A DNA stretch of 64,000 bases from Pseudalkalibacillus hwajinpoensis. Lineage in GTDB: Bacteria; Bacillota; Bacilli; Bacillales; Guptibacillaceae. Of the stretch, positions 51,074-60,029 are shown piece after piece. Every line of letters begins with the position of its first letter. Position 1 is the stretch's first letter. Made by a program: the position numbers and the translations under genes. The stretch covers positions 868,001 through 932,000 of the forward strand of contig NZ_JADFCM010000001.1 of assembly GCF_015234585.1 (NCBI RefSeq), in the 5' to 3' direction. The notes under the pieces are model-generated. The model ran no database searches. It worked only from the letters and a program-made list of their open reading frames with translations, and was not told the origin of the DNA.

Positions 51074-51517
51074 ATGCCAAGAGTAAAATATACAAGTAAA
51101 GACATCGACTTAATGGCAAGGATGATGAGAGCAGAAGCCGAGGGTGAAGGAAAGCAAGGCATGTTATATGTAGGGAATGTCATTGTGAATCGTGCAAAAG
51201 CGAATTGTTTAGATTTCCAAGATGTGAGAACTATTCCTCAAGTTATTTATCAAGTCCAGGGAGGGAATTATTCTTTTGAAGCAGTTCAAAAGGGTAATGT
51301 CTTCTACAACAGAGCAAGATCGGCTGAGAAAAGGTTAGCGAAAAAGAATTTGGATTATTGGAGAGAACACCCAGGGAAATATTCTCTATGGTATTTCAAT
51401 CCATATGGTCCTTGTCCTCCTACATGGTACGGTCAGCCTTTCGCTGGTCAATATAAAAATCATTGTTATTATGAACCAGCACCTGGAACATGTGGCAGCG
51501 TCTATATTGGAGGGTAA
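51074..51517 (+). CDS. cwlJ: CwlJ-type spore cortex-lytic cell wall hydrolase
   Basis: A 147-residue SleB/CwlJ-family hydrolase, the usual CwlJ length, with no signal peptide. It contains MARMMRAEAEGEGKQGMLYV with the catalytic Glu, VIVNRAKANCLDF, and the C-terminal NPYGPCPPTWYGQP. CwlJ sits in the spore coat and degrades cortex peptidoglycan during germination, which marks the organism as a spore former. GGGGTGG at 51062-51068 supports ATG 51074 rather than GTG 51065. The partner gene gerQ is not adjacent. Confidence 0.9.
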   Translation: MPRVKYTSKDIDLMARMMRAEAEGEGKQGMLYVGNVIVNRAKANCLDFQDVRTIPQVIYQVQGGNYSFEAVQKGNVFYNRARSAEKRLAKKNLDYWREHPGKYSLWYFNPYGPCPPTWYGQPFAGQYKNHCYYEPAPGTCGSVYIGG

Positions 51518-51570
51518 TCTAATTGGTTTGGAAGTTAAGCAAAAAGTATTATTATAGAAATTCTAAAAAA

Positions 51571-51595
51571 GCGGGTGCCGATGGCATCCGCTTTT
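51571..51595. terminator. Bidirectional terminator between cwlJ and the glycosylation operon
   Basis: Nine-bp stem GCGGGTGCC/GGCATCCGC (one G-T pair), loop GAT, TTTT after and AAAAAA before it. Confidence 0.85.
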
Positions 51596-51596
51596 A

Positions 51597-52016
51597 TCAC
51601 TCGTTTTTCATAGAAGGTGCTATAAAGACCCATGTGTTCAACAGACTATAGTTAATTCCCATACCGAATAGAGTAGCAATCAATTTGGCGTTGAAGAGGG
51701 ACAAGTTTAGCTGTTGCAAACCAATTTTTATAACGAGCGTTGAAAGTACGATCGTTATAAGGTTCACCGCTACAAAACGACTGAATTCGTTTCTATTTCT
51801 TTTACCAGTTTGTTGAAAAGTCCACTTGCGATTCACCATATAGCTGTTCACGACACCTGAACTGTATGAAATGCTTTGAGCAATCCAATAAGTCATTCCG
51901 ATACTTGAGAATAAGAAAAAAACAATTAGATCGACGACAGTGTTTATGATTCCAGTAATTCCAAATTTCACGAATTTATTTGACTTATTTTTGGTTAACA
52001 ACGACTTGATCAGCAT
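51597..52016 (-). CDS. GtrA-family membrane protein (lipid-linked sugar flippase)
   Basis: A GtrA/GtcA-type protein of 139 residues with four helices (about 20-40, 47-67, 85-105 and 110-130); FVKFGITGIINTVVDLIVFF and VNSYMVNRKWTF are typical. Such proteins are thought to flip undecaprenyl-phosphate-linked monosaccharides to the outer face. The start after GAAAGGAAC (ATG 52016) lies inside the upstream glycosyltransferase gene; the longer frame to 52097 is rejected. Confidence 0.83.
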   Translation of the reverse strand: MLIKSLLTKNKSNKFVKFGITGIINTVVDLIVFFLFSSIGMTYWIAQSISYSSGVVNSYMVNRKWTFQQTGKRNRNEFSRFVAVNLITIVLSTLVIKIGLQQLNLSLFNAKLIATLFGMGINYSLLNTWVFIAPSMKNE

Positions 52017-52965
52017 TTCGAAGCTGTTCCTTTCTTCCGTACATTTCACGTACGATGTAAACGGGGCGATCTTTTGCTTCTTCATATATACGCCCAATGT
52101 ATTCTCCCATCACACCTAATATCATGAGAACGAATCCGAAGAAGATTAACTGGATAACGATTAAGGAGGACCAACCCATAACCGTAGACTCTGTAAATAG
52201 CTTTTGATAGATAGCAAGGACCATATAGAGGAAACCAGTAATGGATAGAAGAACACCAGCATATGTGGCTAATTTCAATGGTTTATAAGAAAAGGACGTG
52301 ATCCCGTCTAATGAGAGCTTTAACATCTTTTTTAGAGGGTACTTTGATTCTCCGTATAACCGTTCATCCCGTTCATACTCAACGGCTGTTTGTTTAAACC
52401 CCACCCAGCTAACAAGTCCCCTAACAAATCGATTTTTTTCATGGAGCTGATTCATTTGGTCGCATACTTTACGATCAATTAAACGAAAATCTCCTGTATC
52501 TACTGGAATATCAACGTCCGTTAAACTACGTAACGTACGATAGAAAAGAGAAGCTGTTACTCGTTTAAAGAACGTTTCGCCTTTCCGTTTTGTTCTTTTT
52601 GCATAGACGACTTCATATCCTTCTTTCCATTTATGAATCATCTGCTTAATTAGCTCAGGTGGATCTTGTAAATCCGCATCAATGACGACAACTGCGTCAC
52701 CGCTAGCATAATCCATGCCAGCAGTAATCGCTATTTGATGACCAAAGTTACGAGAAAGATCAATTACTTTCACCTTTTTATCCCACTCACTATAATCTTT
52801 CACAATCTCAAGACTACGATCCTGACTCCCATCATTTACAAATATAAGCTCGTAAGGTTCTCCAATCTCATTCATTACTTTCTTCAGTCTTCTGTATGCC
52901 TCGACGATGACTTCTTCTTCGTTATACATCGGAATAATAATCGAATATCGGATAGGTTTATTCAT
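51985..52965 (-). CDS. GT2 family glycosyltransferase (DPM1/CsbB/YkcC-like)
   Basis: A 326-residue membrane glycosyltransferase: GT-A domain (1-215) with IPMYNEEEVI, FVNDGSQDRS, VVIDADLQDPPE and DTGDFRLIDR, followed by two TM helices (about 232-255 and 270-295). It makes polyprenyl-phosphate-linked sugar for GtrA and the GT39 protein. It overlaps the upstream GT39 gene by eight bases and the downstream gtrA by 32. Confidence 0.9.
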   Translation of the reverse strand: MNKPIRYSIIIPMYNEEEVIVEAYRRLKKVMNEIGEPYELIFVNDGSQDRSLEIVKDYSEWDKKVKVIDLSRNFGHQIAITAGMDYASGDAVVVIDADLQDPPELIKQMIHKWKEGYEVVYAKRTKRKGETFFKRVTASLFYRTLRSLTDVDIPVDTGDFRLIDRKVCDQMNQLHEKNRFVRGLVSWVGFKQTAVEYERDERLYGESKYPLKKMLKLSLDGITSFSYKPLKLATYAGVLLSITGFLYMVLAIYQKLFTESTVMGWSSLIVIQLIFFGFVLMILGVMGEYIGRIYEEAKDRPVYIVREMYGRKEQLRNADQVVVNQK

Positions 52966-55090
52966 TTGTATTTCCTCCTTCAGAAGCTGTTAGTTTATAC
53001 AACTTTGTTGAGCCACCGCGAGGATCGCTGTTTGTGTTCTCATCGTTCGAAACAGTTGAATTCCATTCTTCTTCAGGAATCTCCTCTCCATTCGTAGTAA
53101 TCCATTCTGCGAGTTCAGAACTTCCGCCTCTTCCTCCTTGATCTGATAATAAGAAGAAGCTGACTTCTCCATTTGAGATTAATTCTTTCATTTCCTCGAC
53201 AGAATATACAGGATCTGTTCCAGAGAATCCGCCTGTAGTAATGACTTCTTCTTCTTCGTCAATAATGTAAGGAGCTGCCACTTGATAACTAGTTGTAGCA
53301 AACAAATATGTTTCACTCGTATTTTCTGATCTTAAATAAGTAAGTGTTTTTTCGTCAATTTCGATGTCCTCCATTCCTCCAGGAGAGCCCATTTGGGAAC
53401 GATTATCCTGTGCCGAATCTTGGAGAGGCTCATCAAGCTGAATGTGACTCTGAGCGGCTACTCCATCTCCAACACTTTGCTCTGTGTTAGGTCCAGCTTC
53501 GGGTAGCGCGCTATTTCCACCATATACAATTGGTGTTGTCGCCCAATACAATGGACCAATGAGTAATATAAGCAACATAGTAATACTGATAGCTGATGTA
53601 TGAGGAGATTTACGGTATTTCAAAATGGTTAATAGAAGGGTGAAAAGTACGCCTAAGATAAGAACACTTAATGACCACCCTACACCAATAACCTCATCAT
53701 AAGGCTTCATAATAACCCATTGGAATAGTGAGGTGAGTCCAATGGAAATTGGGAGAAGCCAAGATTTCCAGTTGCTTTCATTGCGATAATATTCAAAGAG
53801 TTGAATCCCGCCAGTACCGAAAAGAGCTGCAATCGGTGGAGCTAACATAATGAGATAGTACTGGTGGAAAAAGCCTGCTATGCTAAAGAAAATACCGATT
53901 GGGATGAGCCATGCTAACCAAAAGATTGTTTCAATCTGTTTCATAGTTGTCTCTCTAAATCGGAAACCAATCAATAAACCGATGCTAGATAGAATTGCAA
54001 ATGGTAGTAGCCAACTAGCTTGACCAGACAGTTCAGATTGGAAGAGTCGTAGTGGACCTTCTTCACCAGTTCCAAACATATTTCCTTGAGAGCCTCCGGG
54101 TTGACCACCTTGTGTTGCTTGCGCAGCATCTCCTACCGTGCCTCCTACCGCGCCTCCTTGATTTCCATTCTGGTTAGAAGGAGGGCCTTGTTGGGTTCTA
54201 CCATTGTTTCCGATAACCTGATCACTAGCACCCTCTGGAGCATTCAATCCTGTAGGCGTATTATTTCCGGAGGTTCCACCATCGCCAGGCGTCCCATTCT
54301 GGTCACCTGTTAGTCTAGAGAGCCCGTTATATCCAAATGCCAGTTCTAGAACAGAGTTTGTATCGCTACTTCCAATGTAAGGTCGCTCATCTTCCGGAAT
54401 CGAATCAACAATGACGGCCCATGAGAGCGAAATCGCTAGCAATACGGCTGTTGCACTTGCAAGAACCTTTGCTTTTTTCTTCCAATTGGTTTTGGCTGCA
54501 AGGAGATAGAAGAGATAGAATGCAGGCAATACCATATAAGCTTGAAGCATTTTCATATTAAAACCGATACCAATAATTGCAAATGCACCGATCAAACTCC
54601 AAGTGCTATTATTTTTCACGCCTTTGAATAAGAAATAAGTTGCAAGTAAGAGAGTAAAAACAAGCATGCTATCAATGTTGTTTGTTCGACTAACAGCAAC
54701 GGCAATGGGTGTTGTTGCCATCGCTAATGCTGATAATCGAGCTGCTGTCGTTCCAAAAGATGGTTTAATGAGAAAATAAAGCAGAAGGACTGATCCAACA
54801 CCAGCAAGCGCCTGTGGAAGAATCACGCTCCAACCGTGTAATCCAAAAATCTCTGCGCTCAGCGTTTGGATCCAGAATGTCACTGGTGGTTTATCTACTG
54901 TTACAGATCCAGCAGAATCAAGCGAAGCAAAGAAGAAATTATGGAAACTTTCCATCATACTTCCAACAGTCATTGTGTAATAGGTGTTAACATATTCATC
55001 CTTCCAAATATTAAAAGCGTTTAGAAATGCCGATAGTATGACGATAAAGACAAGTGTTACATCCAAACGAGATCTTAATTTGTTTATCAA
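52958..55090 (-). CDS. GT39-family (ArnT/PMT-like) membrane glycosyltransferase, YkcB-like
   Basis: A 710-residue polytopic protein. The first extracytoplasmic loop carries the acidic pair Asp31-Glu32 (WKDEYVNTYY) typical of PMT/ArnT enzymes, then VTVDKPPVTFW. About twelve TM helices lie between 10 and 520, and a soluble extracytoplasmic C-terminus (520-710) follows. It should move a sugar from polyprenyl phosphate to a surface acceptor (teichoic acid or protein; unknown). An 80-residue Gly/Asn/Gln-rich linker (about 261-343) interrupts the membrane part. First gene of the operon, divergent from a two-component system. Confidence 0.85.
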   Translation of the reverse strand: MINKLRSRLDVTLVFIVILSAFLNAFNIWKDEYVNTYYTMTVGSMMESFHNFFFASLDSAGSVTVDKPPVTFWIQTLSAEIFGLHGWSVILPQALAGVGSVLLLYFLIKPSFGTTAARLSALAMATTPIAVAVSRTNNIDSMLVFTLLLATYFLFKGVKNNSTWSLIGAFAIIGIGFNMKMLQAYMVLPAFYLFYLLAAKTNWKKKAKVLASATAVLLAISLSWAVIVDSIPEDERPYIGSSDTNSVLELAFGYNGLSRLTGDQNGTPGDGGTSGNNTPTGLNAPEGASDQVIGNNGRTQQGPPSNQNGNQGGAVGGTVGDAAQATQGGQPGGSQGNMFGTGEEGPLRLFQSELSGQASWLLPFAILSSIGLLIGFRFRETTMKQIETIFWLAWLIPIGIFFSIAGFFHQYYLIMLAPPIAALFGTGGIQLFEYYRNESNWKSWLLPISIGLTSLFQWVIMKPYDEVIGVGWSLSVLILGVLFTLLLTILKYRKSPHTSAISITMLLILLIGPLYWATTPIVYGGNSALPEAGPNTEQSVGDGVAAQSHIQLDEPLQDSAQDNRSQMGSPGGMEDIEIDEKTLTYLRSENTSETYLFATTSYQVAAPYIIDEEEEVITTGGFSGTDPVYSVEEMKELISNGEVSFFLLSDQGGRGGSSELAEWITTNGEEIPEEEWNSTVSNDENTNSDPRGGSTKLYKLTASEGGNTNE

Positions 55091-55177
55091 CGTTTATCAC
55101 TCCATTTTCATTCATTCGTTATTTGTTTGTAGCTATAAATGTATTGTGCATGATGAAACTGATGTAGACTTTAAAAC

Positions 55178-55198
55178 TAGCTGAAAGTTAGCTGAAAG
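55178..55198 (+). promoter_or_regulatory. Tandem 10-bp direct repeat, OmpR-type operator candidate
   Basis: TAGCTGAAAG at 55178-55187 and 55189-55198, an 11-bp period (one helical turn), typical of OmpR/PhoB-family binding. It lies directly before the -35 position of a TATAAT promoter (55225-55230) for the response regulator, between the divergent operons. Confidence 0.6.
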
Positions 55199-55281
55199 CT
55201 GTATTTCTTTTTTAGTAAAGACCTTATAATGAAAAACAAAGGATGAGTTCTATGATTTCTGTCTAGAAAGTAGGTAACAAA

Positions 55282-55965
55282 ATGAATGTAAATACCATTA
55301 GAATCTTATTAGTAGATGATGAAAAACATATTTTGCAGTTTTTAGAAATGGGTCTTGCGAACGAAGGCTATAAGGTGAAGACAGCTGCTGAAGGAATGAG
55401 TGCGGTGACGTTAGTGAAGGAGTTCAAACCACATGTCACGATCCTTGATGTCATGATGCCAGGTATCAATGGATTCGAGGTATGCAAGATGATTCGCAAG
55501 AGCGGTGTTCAAACTTCGGTTATTATGTTAACTGCGAAAGATGAAGTTGACGATCGGGTGAAAGGTTTAAGTCTAGGCGCAGATGATTATGTTGTTAAAC
55601 CATTTAGCTTTGAAGAGCTATTGGCGAGGATTCAGGCACGACTTCGCAATCAGTTTCCTGATCTATTTGGCGAAGTGGTTTATGGTTCTTTTAAAATTGA
55701 TGATCGGAGGAAAGAATTATCTTTTCAGAATAAACTTTTAGCACTATCACCAACCGAGTATGAATTACTAAAATATCTTATTCTCAATCATGGCATGGTT
55801 CTTAGTAAACTCATGATTCTTGATAAAGTATGGGGGTATACGTTTCAAGGCGAGGATAATATTGTAGAAGTTTACATTAGAGCACTTAGAGATAAGCTTC
55901 AAGACAAAGAACATAAACTGATCCGGACGATAAGAGGATCAGGGTATAGGTTGGATATCCAATGA
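55282..55965 (+). CDS. OmpR-family response regulator
   Basis: A 227-residue regulator with a receiver domain (5-118: LLVDDEKH, phospho-Asp in VTILDVMMPGINGF, YVVKPFS) and a winged-helix DNA-binding domain (133-226, EDNIVEVYIRALRDKL and GSGYRL). It overlaps the kinase gene by ATGA. Position suggests it controls itself and the divergent GT39-GT2-GtrA operon, i.e. a cell-surface stress response (inference). Confidence 0.92.
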   Translation: MNVNTIRILLVDDEKHILQFLEMGLANEGYKVKTAAEGMSAVTLVKEFKPHVTILDVMMPGINGFEVCKMIRKSGVQTSVIMLTAKDEVDDRVKGLSLGADDYVVKPFSFEELLARIQARLRNQFPDLFGEVVYGSFKIDDRRKELSFQNKLLALSPTEYELLKYLILNHGMVLSKLMILDKVWGYTFQGEDNIVEVYIRALRDKLQDKEHKLIRTIRGSGYRLDIQ

Positions 55966-57428
55966 AGAAAGTTAATGGCCAATTTTTTAAACGATTATTT
56001 TCGCCACGATCGTTAAGGTATCAACTATTAACAAGAATGTTGTTTATACTATCGTTTATTTTAATGGTTATCGGTTTACTCCAGTTTATTATCATGAAGG
56101 ATTTTCTCTATGAAAATGAAGCGGCAAGTTTACGATCAAAGCTAATGACCATCCCTATCGAAGTCATATTAACAGAAGATAGTCTTACAAAACCGCCTAA
56201 TGCTGGGGATCCTGGTTTACTTTCAAGAGAAGAATTTTCATTAGCTTTATTAAATGAGGAATATACCAATCTGTTAACAGAAGAGGGACTAGCCGTACCA
56301 GAAATTTCAGAAAGTGAGCGTGAGAAGCTCCAGAATGATTTTGATAGTCATCTTCCAATTGAACCTCTTCTTGTCGAGGATTCGAATGGAACAGAGCAGC
56401 TAGTCGTATTTAGACCAATCCCTCCTGATTCTCCTACTAATCAGAATGGAATGTTGCAAATGGGTATTAGTACTGCTTCACTTCAACAAATCTTATGGAA
56501 ACAGCTTCTAACGTTTATGGTGCTGTCATTAGTCGCATTAATTGCGGGGCTCGGTATTTATTTATCTGTCATTCGTAAAACACTTAATCCTCTTTCGTCA
56601 ATTGTTGATCAAGTGAAGAATATTAGTGCGTCAAATCTTACGAATAGAGTCCCTGATTATCAAGGGCAAGAAGAAATAGATAACTTAAGTAAGTCTTTTA
56701 ACGACATGTTGGAGCGATTAGACACTTCGTTTGAACATGAGAAAGAATTAAAAGACCAAATGAGGCAATTTATTGCGGACGCTTCTCATGAATTAAGAAC
56801 CCCTCTAACATCCATTTATGGATACATTGAAGTTCTTTTAAGAGGAGCTTCTGAGAAGCCTGAACAGTTAGCTATAATTCTAAATAGCATGCATGGTGAA
56901 ACGAAAAGAGTGATTACTCTTGTTGAAGAATTATTGTTATTAGCCAAGTTAGATCGAGCTCCTGAACTTCATTTAAAAGAGACCAATTTAACAGAGCTCG
57001 TACGTGATATGATTCCTAACCTAACTTTACTAGCTGACGAGCGACCCGTTCATTTCGATCTTACAGAAGGGTTAAAAGTAATGGTGGACCCTGATAAAAT
57101 CAAGCAGGTTATTTTAAATATCTTTCATAACGCCGTTCATCATACAGACCAAAGTGATGGAAGCATTCATTTATCACTAGTTGCAGAAAAAGACAAAGCT
57201 CTTATAAGTATAAAAGACAACGGACCAGGAATAAAAAAAGATAATCTTGCCCATGTATTTGATCGCTTCTATCGTGTAGATGACTCTAGAACGCGGAAAT
57301 ATGGTGGAGCCGGATTAGGTCTTTCTATTACGAAAACAATAGTGGAATCTCATAAAGGATCAGTTGAAGTGGAGAGTTCAGTCGGCGAAGGAGCTACTTT
57401 TAAAGTGTATCTAAATATAGAAGAATAA
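55962..57428 (+). CDS. Sensor histidine kinase
   Basis: A 488-residue kinase: TM1 (about 25-48), extracytoplasmic sensor (49-180), TM2 (about 182-204), HAMP (205-260), HisKA with DASHELRTPLTSIYGYIE, and HATPase with NIFHNAVHH, DNGPGI and GGAGLGLSITK. It pairs with the overlapping response-regulator gene. The signal is unknown; the sensor region is acidic and not a recognised PAS or CACHE fold. Terminated by a strong hairpin. Confidence 0.92.
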   Translation: MKKVNGQFFKRLFSPRSLRYQLLTRMLFILSFILMVIGLLQFIIMKDFLYENEAASLRSKLMTIPIEVILTEDSLTKPPNAGDPGLLSREEFSLALLNEEYTNLLTEEGLAVPEISESEREKLQNDFDSHLPIEPLLVEDSNGTEQLVVFRPIPPDSPTNQNGMLQMGISTASLQQILWKQLLTFMVLSLVALIAGLGIYLSVIRKTLNPLSSIVDQVKNISASNLTNRVPDYQGQEEIDNLSKSFNDMLERLDTSFEHEKELKDQMRQFIADASHELRTPLTSIYGYIEVLLRGASEKPEQLAIILNSMHGETKRVITLVEELLLLAKLDRAPELHLKETNLTELVRDMIPNLTLLADERPVHFDLTEGLKVMVDPDKIKQVILNIFHNAVHHTDQSDGSIHLSLVAEKDKALISIKDNGPGIKKDNLAHVFDRFYRVDDSRTRKYGGAGLGLSITKTIVESHKGSVEVESSVGEGATFKVYLNIEE

Positions 57429-57429
57429 A

Positions 57430-57475
57430 AAAGGTGATCAAGCATTGTAAAAAGCGCTTGATCACCTTTTAAGTA
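57430..57475. terminator. Rho-independent terminator after the two-component operon
   Basis: Fifteen-bp perfect stem (57430-57444 with 57457-57471), T run and preceding A run. Confidence 0.9.
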
Positions 57476-57501
57476 TTTATGGATGGAGATAAATAGGAGG
57501 G

Positions 57502-57915
57502 TTATTTAATATGTTGAAGGTCATCATTTAATTTCTTTGATTCATGCTTGAAGTATAGATAGAAAGCTATCCACATCAAGCTATAAAAAACGGTTGATAT
57601 AATAAGGAATATAAGAATGTTTATTGCTCCACCTTCAATCCAACCGATTCCATACGCTAGGATAAAGTAAACGACCGTTACTGTGAAAAAATGTAAAGCC
57701 GTTTGCTGTGGAAGTTTTAGTGAACGAATTTCAAAGTATAGGGGGGTAACGGTAAATAACCATCCACAGAAAACGGCACCTAAGGAGTTTGTCACAAAAA
57801 GGCTTGAATCAAGTGTCGTTTGTTCTCCGAAAAAGATCACAGCGTACGTTAGCAAAACAGCCAGGAATCCCCCGAAAAATAGCCCTATCATACTTCTAAA
57901 TAGAAATGTTTTCAT
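57502..57915 (-). CDS. DUF3021 family membrane protein
   Basis: A 137-residue protein with four TM helices (about 6-28, 40-58, 72-90 and 97-120) and a charged C-terminal helix. DUF3021 proteins are almost always encoded next to a LytTR regulator and are thought to act as its membrane partner or inhibitor. Here the start codon directly follows the regulator stop, with AGGAGGG inside the regulator's last codons. Confidence 0.85.
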   Translation of the reverse strand: MKTFLFRSMIGLFFGGFLAVLLTYAVIFFGEQTTLDSSLFVTNSLGAVFCGWLFTVTPLYFEIRSLKLPQQTALHFFTVTVVYFILAYGIGWIEGGAINILIFLIISTVFYSLMWIAFYLYFKHESKKLNDDLQHIK

Positions 57916-58371
57916 TTATTTGTCCCTCCTATTCATTTTTAGAACGTCTTTTAATCTTCCAACATAGTGTCTTGAAGCATATTCTTTTTTACCAGAGTGG
58001 AAGTGTACAGCAAGTGTTCCGTTAAAAGATGGCTCAAAATGATTGATTTCATGGAGATTAGCAATAACGGATTTGGAGAGACGTATAAATGTATTAAATG
58101 GCAGACTCTCTTCTAGCTCATATAATTTCTCCTTCACTTTAAAATCACCATCAGAAGTTGTCGCCATGACCTGATCCCCCTCTGAATGGAAGTAGTGCAC
58201 ATGGTTTGGTTTTATAATGTGCTGCTGCTCGCCTTTTTTGCCTACAATGAACTCTGCTCTTTGTGTATTAAGATAACCGAGAATCTCTTTAATTGAATCA
58301 TCCACTTCTTTGCAGTGAATCGTAACGCTAGTTTCTGGATACTTCCCGTCAACGTCGAGTGAAATTTTCAC
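57916..58371 (-). CDS. LytTR-domain transcriptional regulator
   Basis: A 151-residue regulator with a short N-terminal region (1-45) and a LytTR DNA-binding domain (about 50-148: KPNHVHYFHSEGDQVMATT, FIRLSKSVIANLHEINHFEP, ASRHYVGRLKDVL). No receiver domain is present, as is usual for the LytTR-DUF3021 pairs, so control probably comes from the neighbouring membrane protein. Confidence 0.88.
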   Translation of the reverse strand: MKISLDVDGKYPETSVTIHCKEVDDSIKEILGYLNTQRAEFIVGKKGEQQHIIKPNHVHYFHSEGDQVMATTSDGDFKVKEKLYELEESLPFNTFIRLSKSVIANLHEINHFEPSFNGTLAVHFHSGKKEYASRHYVGRLKDVLKMNRRDK

Positions 58372-58567
58372 TAATTCACATCCTTTCTTTCGCGTCCTTC
58401 TTATGGTTTAGTATAGATCTGGAAAAGATGAATGTCATTAGAATGAAGGTAAGTGGTCATATCTTCAGGATAAGATGCATCTGGCGAAGTTTCTGTTACG
58501 TAGCAAGGACGGAGGTGACAAAGAAAAATTCATGCTGCTAGAAAAATGATTGCCAGCAAGATACTGT

Positions 58568-58581
58568 TTTGAAATAATTGG
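58568..58581 (+). repeat. Isolated copy of the array tail element
   Basis: TTTGAAATAATTGG as in the array tails, preceded by GATTGCCA at 58549-58556 exactly as in copy 15, but without a TCTCGGAGC core. It lies just before the ribosome binding site of the next gene. Confidence 0.5.
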
Positions 58582-58594
58582 GAGTGAGGACAAA

Positions 58595-58837
58595 ATGTGC
58601 GGAGGTTATATCATAGTGGGACATATTGTAGCAGCGATTTATGTAACGTTAGGGTTTTTATTATTTTCGTTTGCTTATTTTGATGGGTTTTATTTGACTT
58701 GGTTTGACGAGCTTGGTATTAGCATTATTGTATTTGGTATCGCGTTGCACCTAGTTATTTTTATAAGAGAAGATGAAAAGAAGAGAACTTACAATCAAAA
58801 CCCAGAACAGGAAGTAGAAGATGATGAAGAATTTTAA
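58595..58837 (+). CDS. 80-residue two-TM protein
   Basis: Two helices (VGHIVAAIYVTLGFLLFSFAYF and LGISIIVFGIALHLVIFI) followed by an acidic tail ending EDDEEF. GGGAGTGAGG at 58580-58589 fixes ATG 58595; the frame upstream to 58550 is not used. Unknown family. Confidence 0.62.
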   Translation: MCGGYIIVGHIVAAIYVTLGFLLFSFAYFDGFYLTWFDELGISIIVFGIALHLVIFIREDEKKRTYNQNPEQEVEDDEEF

Positions 58838-58870
58838 CCGTTTTACAGTTAACGAGCAAGGAGGAGATTG

Positions 58871-59275
58871 TTGAAAAGACCTATAGGCGTTTCACTCATA
58901 AGTTATTTCTATTTATTTGGAGCTGTTGTTTTACTAGTAACGTCAGTCTTTTATGATCCGAATGCGAATTCTATCGGAATGGCAGATCGATTTGGATTAC
59001 CGAATGCACCGGAAAGGTTAGTGAGAGTATGTACCGGTTTTCTTTCTTTAGGGATGATTTATGGATATATGAGTCTGAAAAAGTGGGGATTCTGGATGAT
59101 GATCACTTATTCCGTTGTTTTCGGATTCATTAGTTCAATCCTTGTTTCGAATCAATCTCAGCAACCCTTTTTGGGGAATATGCTTTTTTCAGTGGTTGTA
59201 TTAGTTTATACCATATATGTTAGGAAATCTTTCCTGCAACCGTTCGATCAGGGGGAGCAAGTTATGGAACAATAA
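58871..59275 (+). CDS. Hypothetical four-TM membrane protein
   Basis: A 134-residue protein with helices at about 5-27, 53-66, 72-90 and 100-120 and a short acidic tail. AAGGAGGAG at 58858-58866 favours TTG 58871 over TTG 58868. It follows the previous gene closely and may be in an operon with it. No family recognised. Confidence 0.62.
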   Translation: MKRPIGVSLISYFYLFGAVVLLVTSVFYDPNANSIGMADRFGLPNAPERLVRVCTGFLSLGMIYGYMSLKKWGFWMMITYSVVFGFISSILVSNQSQQPFLGNMLFSVVVLVYTIYVRKSFLQPFDQGEQVMEQ

Positions 59276-59316
59276 AACTGATGTGAATAAGTTAAAGAGA
59301 GTGGGCGGAAAGAGTC

Positions 59317-59460
59317 ATGATTGTGATTGTTTTTATTTTCATTTTATTCTGGTCCTTAACGAAAACCTTAGAAAAAGTTGGGACGAAAATAACGGCTCAA
59401 CTACAGGTACAAAACGAGTTATTAAGAGAGATTAAAAACAAAATAAAAGAAGTAGATTAG
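59317..59460 (+). CDS. 47-residue TM/coiled-coil peptide
   Basis: MIVIVFIFILFWSLTKTLEK begins a peptide with one N-terminal helix in the membrane and a charged amphipathic helix (LQVQNELLREIKNKIKEVD). GGCGGAAAGAG precedes it. Small single-pass peptides with this pattern are common in Bacillales; function unknown. Confidence 0.5.
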   Translation: MIVIVFIFILFWSLTKTLEKVGTKITAQLQVQNELLREIKNKIKEVD

Positions 59461-59551
59461 CAGATTTTAATCTTATCTTGAGTAGTTCATTTTTAGCTGA
59501 AAAAGGGTAGATGATGCTATAAATGAGTGTTAAAGAGAGAAGGAATGGTGC

Positions 59552-59866
59552 ATGCCGAAATGTAAGAATTGTGGTTACCAATTTAAGTGGAAGGAGATGA
59601 CAAAGAAAATAATTGGAATGAAGCAGTTTATTTCAGGGATAACATGTCCAAACTGTCAGGCACCTCATTATTCTCAATTAAGAAGATCTCGCTATATTCC
59701 TTTCTTTATTCTTTTTCATATTTATTTGATGTTCTTTCTTTTTTATAGCGAGAAATTCACAGTGTCTTTGTTTATTGGAGGTGTTGTCGTTTTCTTGCTA
59801 TTATTGATCTTCCTCTTTCCATATATGATTACTTTGAAATATGGGAAACAACCGGATTTATATTGA
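59552..59866 (+). CDS. Zinc-ribbon membrane protein (TIGR04104 type)
   Basis: A 104-residue protein with an N-terminal zinc ribbon (CKNC at 4-7 and CPNC at 32-35) and two TM helices (about 48-66 and 70-92). The combination matches the TIGR04104 putative zinc-finger family of Bacillaceae, whose role is unknown. Ribosome binding site AGAGAGAAGGAA. Confidence 0.8.
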   Translation: MPKCKNCGYQFKWKEMTKKIIGMKQFISGITCPNCQAPHYSQLRRSRYIPFFILFHIYLMFFLFYSEKFTVSLFIGGVVVFLLLLIFLFPYMITLKYGKQPDLY

Positions 59867-59988
59867 ATGCGTTTATAGGGTTGCAACATTAGCCTGTTTT
59901 TTGATGGAGGAGTTATAAAAATTGCTTGTGATGGGCCGATTTAAAGGTGAATAGAAACGGACATAAAGACACAATTCTTTTTAAAGAG

Positions 59989-60022
59989 AAAGGGCTCACC
60001 TTCTTATGTGATAAGGTGACCC
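59989..60022. terminator. Hairpin between convergent small genes
   Basis: GGGCTCACCTT pairs with AAGGTGACCCC (one mismatch) around a ten-base loop. No long T-run. Confidence 0.5.
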
Positions 60023-60029
60023 CATCTAA

